A stretch of 64,000 nt of DNA from Halomonas jincaotanensis (GTDB taxonomy: Bacteria > Pseudomonadota > Gammaproteobacteria > Pseudomonadales > Halomonadaceae). Made by a program: the position numbers and the translations under genes. The stretch spans positions 62,001 to 126,000 of the forward strand of contig NZ_JAHCLU010000007.1 in assembly GCF_018448785.1 (NCBI RefSeq), in the 5' to 3' direction. The notes under the pieces were generated by a model. The model made no database searches and had not been told where the DNA came from. It saw only the letters and a list, made by a program, of their open reading frames with translations. Position 1 is the first letter of the stretch. Each line of letters begins with the position of its first letter. Below, one piece after another: positions 62,103 through 64,000 of the stretch.

Positions 62103-63200
62103 CCCCGTCGAGGACATATCCGGCCCCGAAAAGAGCCTTCCCGGCCAGCGCAGCACCATGATCGCCAGCACGTTGCGGTGCTCGCCTCCGGCCAGGTCGA
62201 GGCTCCCCGATGGCGAGGGAATGATGCCTGCCACCGGATCGACGGCATTGACCAGGGCATCGCGAATTTCACGCACCAAAGGGTGCTGCTCCTGCCCCGC
62301 CAGCAGGAAACTCATGGCCACTTCTGCCTGGATATCCTCCGTCGCGCGGGTCAGGATGCCGACGGCTTCGCTTTCGAAGGCGTTCAGCACCCAGTCAATG
62401 TCACGAGTATCCAAGTGTTGCTGGTAATAGCGGCTCGCCGCGATGGCGAAATGCGTCAGTCCATAGAGCCAGTTGCGATATTCGGTGTCGTCGAGCCTTC
62501 CGACCTCGCTCGGGGGGTAGCGCTGTCGGAAGGCAGCCTCGACCTCGGCTCGTAGGTCGACAATGCCCAGCTGATGAAGATAGTGCACCTGATTGGCCGC
62601 CTGGGCGGCATAGATGCCCAGCACCGCGGGGTCGGTCAGAAAGGGGCGCCAATCCACGTCAGCGAGGTAGTCGAGCGCCACCTCGTGATTATCGAGCGCC
62701 GGCAGCAATCCGTGATAATCGGCCTGCACCAGCCGGAACAGAAGCTTGGCGGCAAAGGCGATCTCGCCCCATTCGGCGAGCATCGCCCGCCGCGCTCGCT
62801 GTTTGGCTGTTCGCTGCGGGTAGGCGGCGACGATCTCCTGGCTACGAGCTTCGGCATAGCGGTTATTGTCATCGAGTGAATCGGCCAAGCCCTGAATGTC
62901 CGGCGCCAGCCGACCCACCAACCTATGACCATACGCCCGGTTGATGTCGAGATAGCGCGCCTCGCCGGTCAAGCGATAGAGCCGCTGGGCATAGTGGCGC
63001 TGCTTGTCCTGAGGCAAGGTGGGCAGCGCCGCCTCGTAGACTGCCTGGATATCGAGACCCGCCTGACGATGGCGTTCGCGCTCAATGTCCGGCGCGATGC
63101 TGGCGCAGCCGGTCAGCCACAACAACAGACATAGCCATGCCATGTGGATCCGACGGTGGTTCAAGATAATCCTGTGCATCGCGTCAGCCTGCTTCGTCAT
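62097..63200 (-). CDS. Lipoprotein of the DUF3541 type
   Basis: 367 residues from ATG 63200 (AAGGG 7 bases upstream); ATG 63179 or 63143 are other possible starts. A lipoprotein signal with LLLWLTGC places the lipid-modified Cys near residue 32. The mature part is largely helical, with RLYRLTGEARYLDINRAYGH, RQRYPPSEVGRLDDTEY and a final PSGSLDLAGGEHRNVLAIMVLRWPGRLF, which fit DUF3541 proteins known from Vibrio. Relatives have no agreed function. The 3' end overlaps the acyltransferase gene by 6 bases. Confidence 0.75.
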   Translation of the reverse strand: MTKQADAMHRIILNHRRIHMAWLCLLLWLTGCASIAPDIERERHRQAGLDIQAVYEAALPTLPQDKQRHYAQRLYRLTGEARYLDINRAYGHRLVGRLAPDIQGLADSLDDNNRYAEARSQEIVAAYPQRTAKQRARRAMLAEWGEIAFAAKLLFRLVQADYHGLLPALDNHEVALDYLADVDWRPFLTDPAVLGIYAAQAANQVHYLHQLGIVDLRAEVEAAFRQRYPPSEVGRLDDTEYRNWLYGLTHFAIAASRYYQQHLDTRDIDWVLNAFESEAVGILTRATEDIQAEVAMSFLLAGQEQHPLVREIRDALVNAVDPVAGIIPSPSGSLDLAGGEHRNVLAIMVLRWPGRLFSGPDMSSTGS

Positions 63201-63352
63201 CCATCGTCCAGCCCTTATGGAGAGCCCCATGTTTGTCGGCCTGCCTCGAAACACGAATGCCCCCTGACACTCTACCCAAGGTAGACTGTTCACCGGCGCT
63301 AATGTATGCCCGTTTTCTTCACCCATCTTTATCCACCCCTTGGGGAGTCGCC

Positions 63353-63826
63353 ATGGACTGGAATCTTGCCTACACCTGGCTGGTCATCGCCCTGTTGCTC
63401 GGGCTTGGCGAGCTGGCCTCGGGCGCCCTGGTATTGCTGGCCCTGGCGGCAGCCGCCGCGCTGACCGCGATAATTGCCTGGCTGGGTTTTGGTCTGTCTT
63501 GGCAACTGCTGGGAATGGGCGTGCTCGCGGGGGTCCTGGTACCTCTCGCGGTAATGCGAATCCGTCCGGCATTCTCGCCCCGTGGCGTCGCCTATGGCAC
63601 TACTGGCACCGGCGTGGAGAAGGGGCATCGCTACACGACCCTCAAGCGCGACTTCGACGGCGCCAGCGGCATCAAGGTGAATGGCGATTTTTATCGTATA
63701 CGGCTTGCCGCCGACGCTAATGAAAAAAGCGGTGAAACCGAGCTGCCGGCCGGCAGCAGCGTCATCTTCCAGGACTTCGATGGCACCACCGCCATCGTCA
63801 CACTCGCGACTCCCAAGGAGTTATAA
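63353..63826 (+). CDS. NfeD-like membrane protein
   Basis: 157 residues, ATG 63353 with GGGGAG 5 bases upstream. N-terminal membrane helices (WLVIALLLGLGELASGALVLLALAAAAALT, then a second hydrophobic stretch), then an OB-fold C-terminal domain with GASGIKVNGDFYRIRL, typical of NfeD proteins. Family members work with SPFH/stomatin proteins encoded next door. Here the next gene, 2 bases away, starts a band-7 protein, as expected. Confidence 0.92.
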   Translation: MDWNLAYTWLVIALLLGLGELASGALVLLALAAAAALTAIIAWLGFGLSWQLLGMGVLAGVLVPLAVMRIRPAFSPRGVAYGTTGTGVEKGHRYTTLKRDFDGASGIKVNGDFYRIRLAADANEKSGETELPAGSSVIFQDFDGTTAIVTLATPKEL

Positions 63827-63828
63827 GC

Positions 63829-64000
63829 ATGGAACTACCCGTCAGCCCGGGGCTGATTCTCAGCCTGATCGTCGTCGTCATCGGTATTCTGATCATTGCC
63901 AAGGGGCTGGTGATCGTTCGCCAGTCCGAGGTCATGGTCATCGAGCGGCTGGGGTCGTTCAACCGGCTGCTCGAGAGCGGCATCAACATCATTATCCCGT
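63829..64000 (+). CDS. SPFH/band-7 protein, 5' part (cut by window end)
   Basis: 57 codons visible. An N-terminal membrane helix (LILSLIVVVIGILIIAKG) is followed by VIVRQSEVMVIERLGSFNR, the standard start of the paraslipin/QmcA band-7 domain. Partner of the nfeD gene 2 bases upstream. These proteins form membrane microdomain scaffolds. Rest of the gene is outside the window. Confidence 0.93.
   Translation, partial: MELPVSPGLILSLIVVVIGILIIAKGLVIVRQSEVMVIERLGSFNRLLESGINIIIP

Overview
The window looks like chromosome of a GC-rich gammaproteobacterium. A halophilic, alkali-tolerant member of the Halomonadaceae (Halomonas-like) is the best guess. The reasons are the seven-subunit Mrp/Pha-type Na+/H+ antiporter (subunits A and B fused), an NhaD antiporter, a BCCT osmolyte transporter, a phasin with its own promoter, and three or four c-di-GMP proteins. 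This is inferred from gene content; no marker gene such as 16S rRNA is present. No tRNA, rRNA or CRISPR array was seen. The first gene (recB) and the last (a band-7 protein) are cut by the window edges.

Layout. 1-4741: recB (3' part) and recD, overlapping by 4 bases. 4742-8601: a disturbed stretch holding a small membrane protein gene, a decayed second copy of the recD 3' end (about 5128-5607), a conspicuously AT-rich gene for an 837-residue STAND-type NTPase with a Schlafen/AlbA_2-like N-terminus (5687-8200), and a DUF427 gene cut off by the AT-rich segment. This is the clearest foreign island and the best candidate for an undescribed antiviral-type system. 8700-13765: MTA/SAH nucleosidase, orphan MNT-type nucleotidyltransferase, YfcC-family carrier, DmeF metal exporter, IsdG-like heme monooxygenase and a CbiX-like chelatase. 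13841-24563: one minus-strand operon reading mini-DASS ORF, maeB, aceE, aceF, lpdA, full-length DASS carrier. It looks like a route from imported C4-dicarboxylate through malate and pyruvate to acetyl-CoA. 24655-30509: minus-strand genes for an NAD(P)-binding protein, PAS-GGDEF protein, BCCT carrier, DapA-like aldolase, NfsA-like nitroreductase and a Nudix hydrolase. 30756-36406: hybrid histidine kinase with an overlapping response-regulator diguanylate cyclase, pirin, a DUF1499 protein, a phosphoesterase and a small unknown protein. 36462-42249: mrpABCDEFG on the minus strand, every junction overlapping. 42443-51110: arfB, a proline-racemase-family enzyme with altered catalytic residues, a quinone oxidoreductase-like protein, phasin, corA, chrA, an esterase, a membrane acyltransferase and a DUF3581 protein. 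51223-64000: a large AsmA-like protein with about 269-residue internal repeats, nhaD, a tight PstS-like/porin/GGDEF-EAL set, an exosortase-associated-type acyltransferase, a DUF3541-like lipoprotein, nfeD and the start of a band-7 gene.

How the parts may work together (inference). The maeB-pdh-DASS operon supplies acetyl-CoA, the precursor of the polyhydroxyalkanoate granules that the phasin coats. Mrp and NhaD export Na+, and the BCCT carrier imports compatible solute. The c-di-GMP enzymes connect environmental sensing to surface behaviour. One of them is encoded directly behind a periplasmic binding protein and a porin, which suggests a ligand-sensing module.
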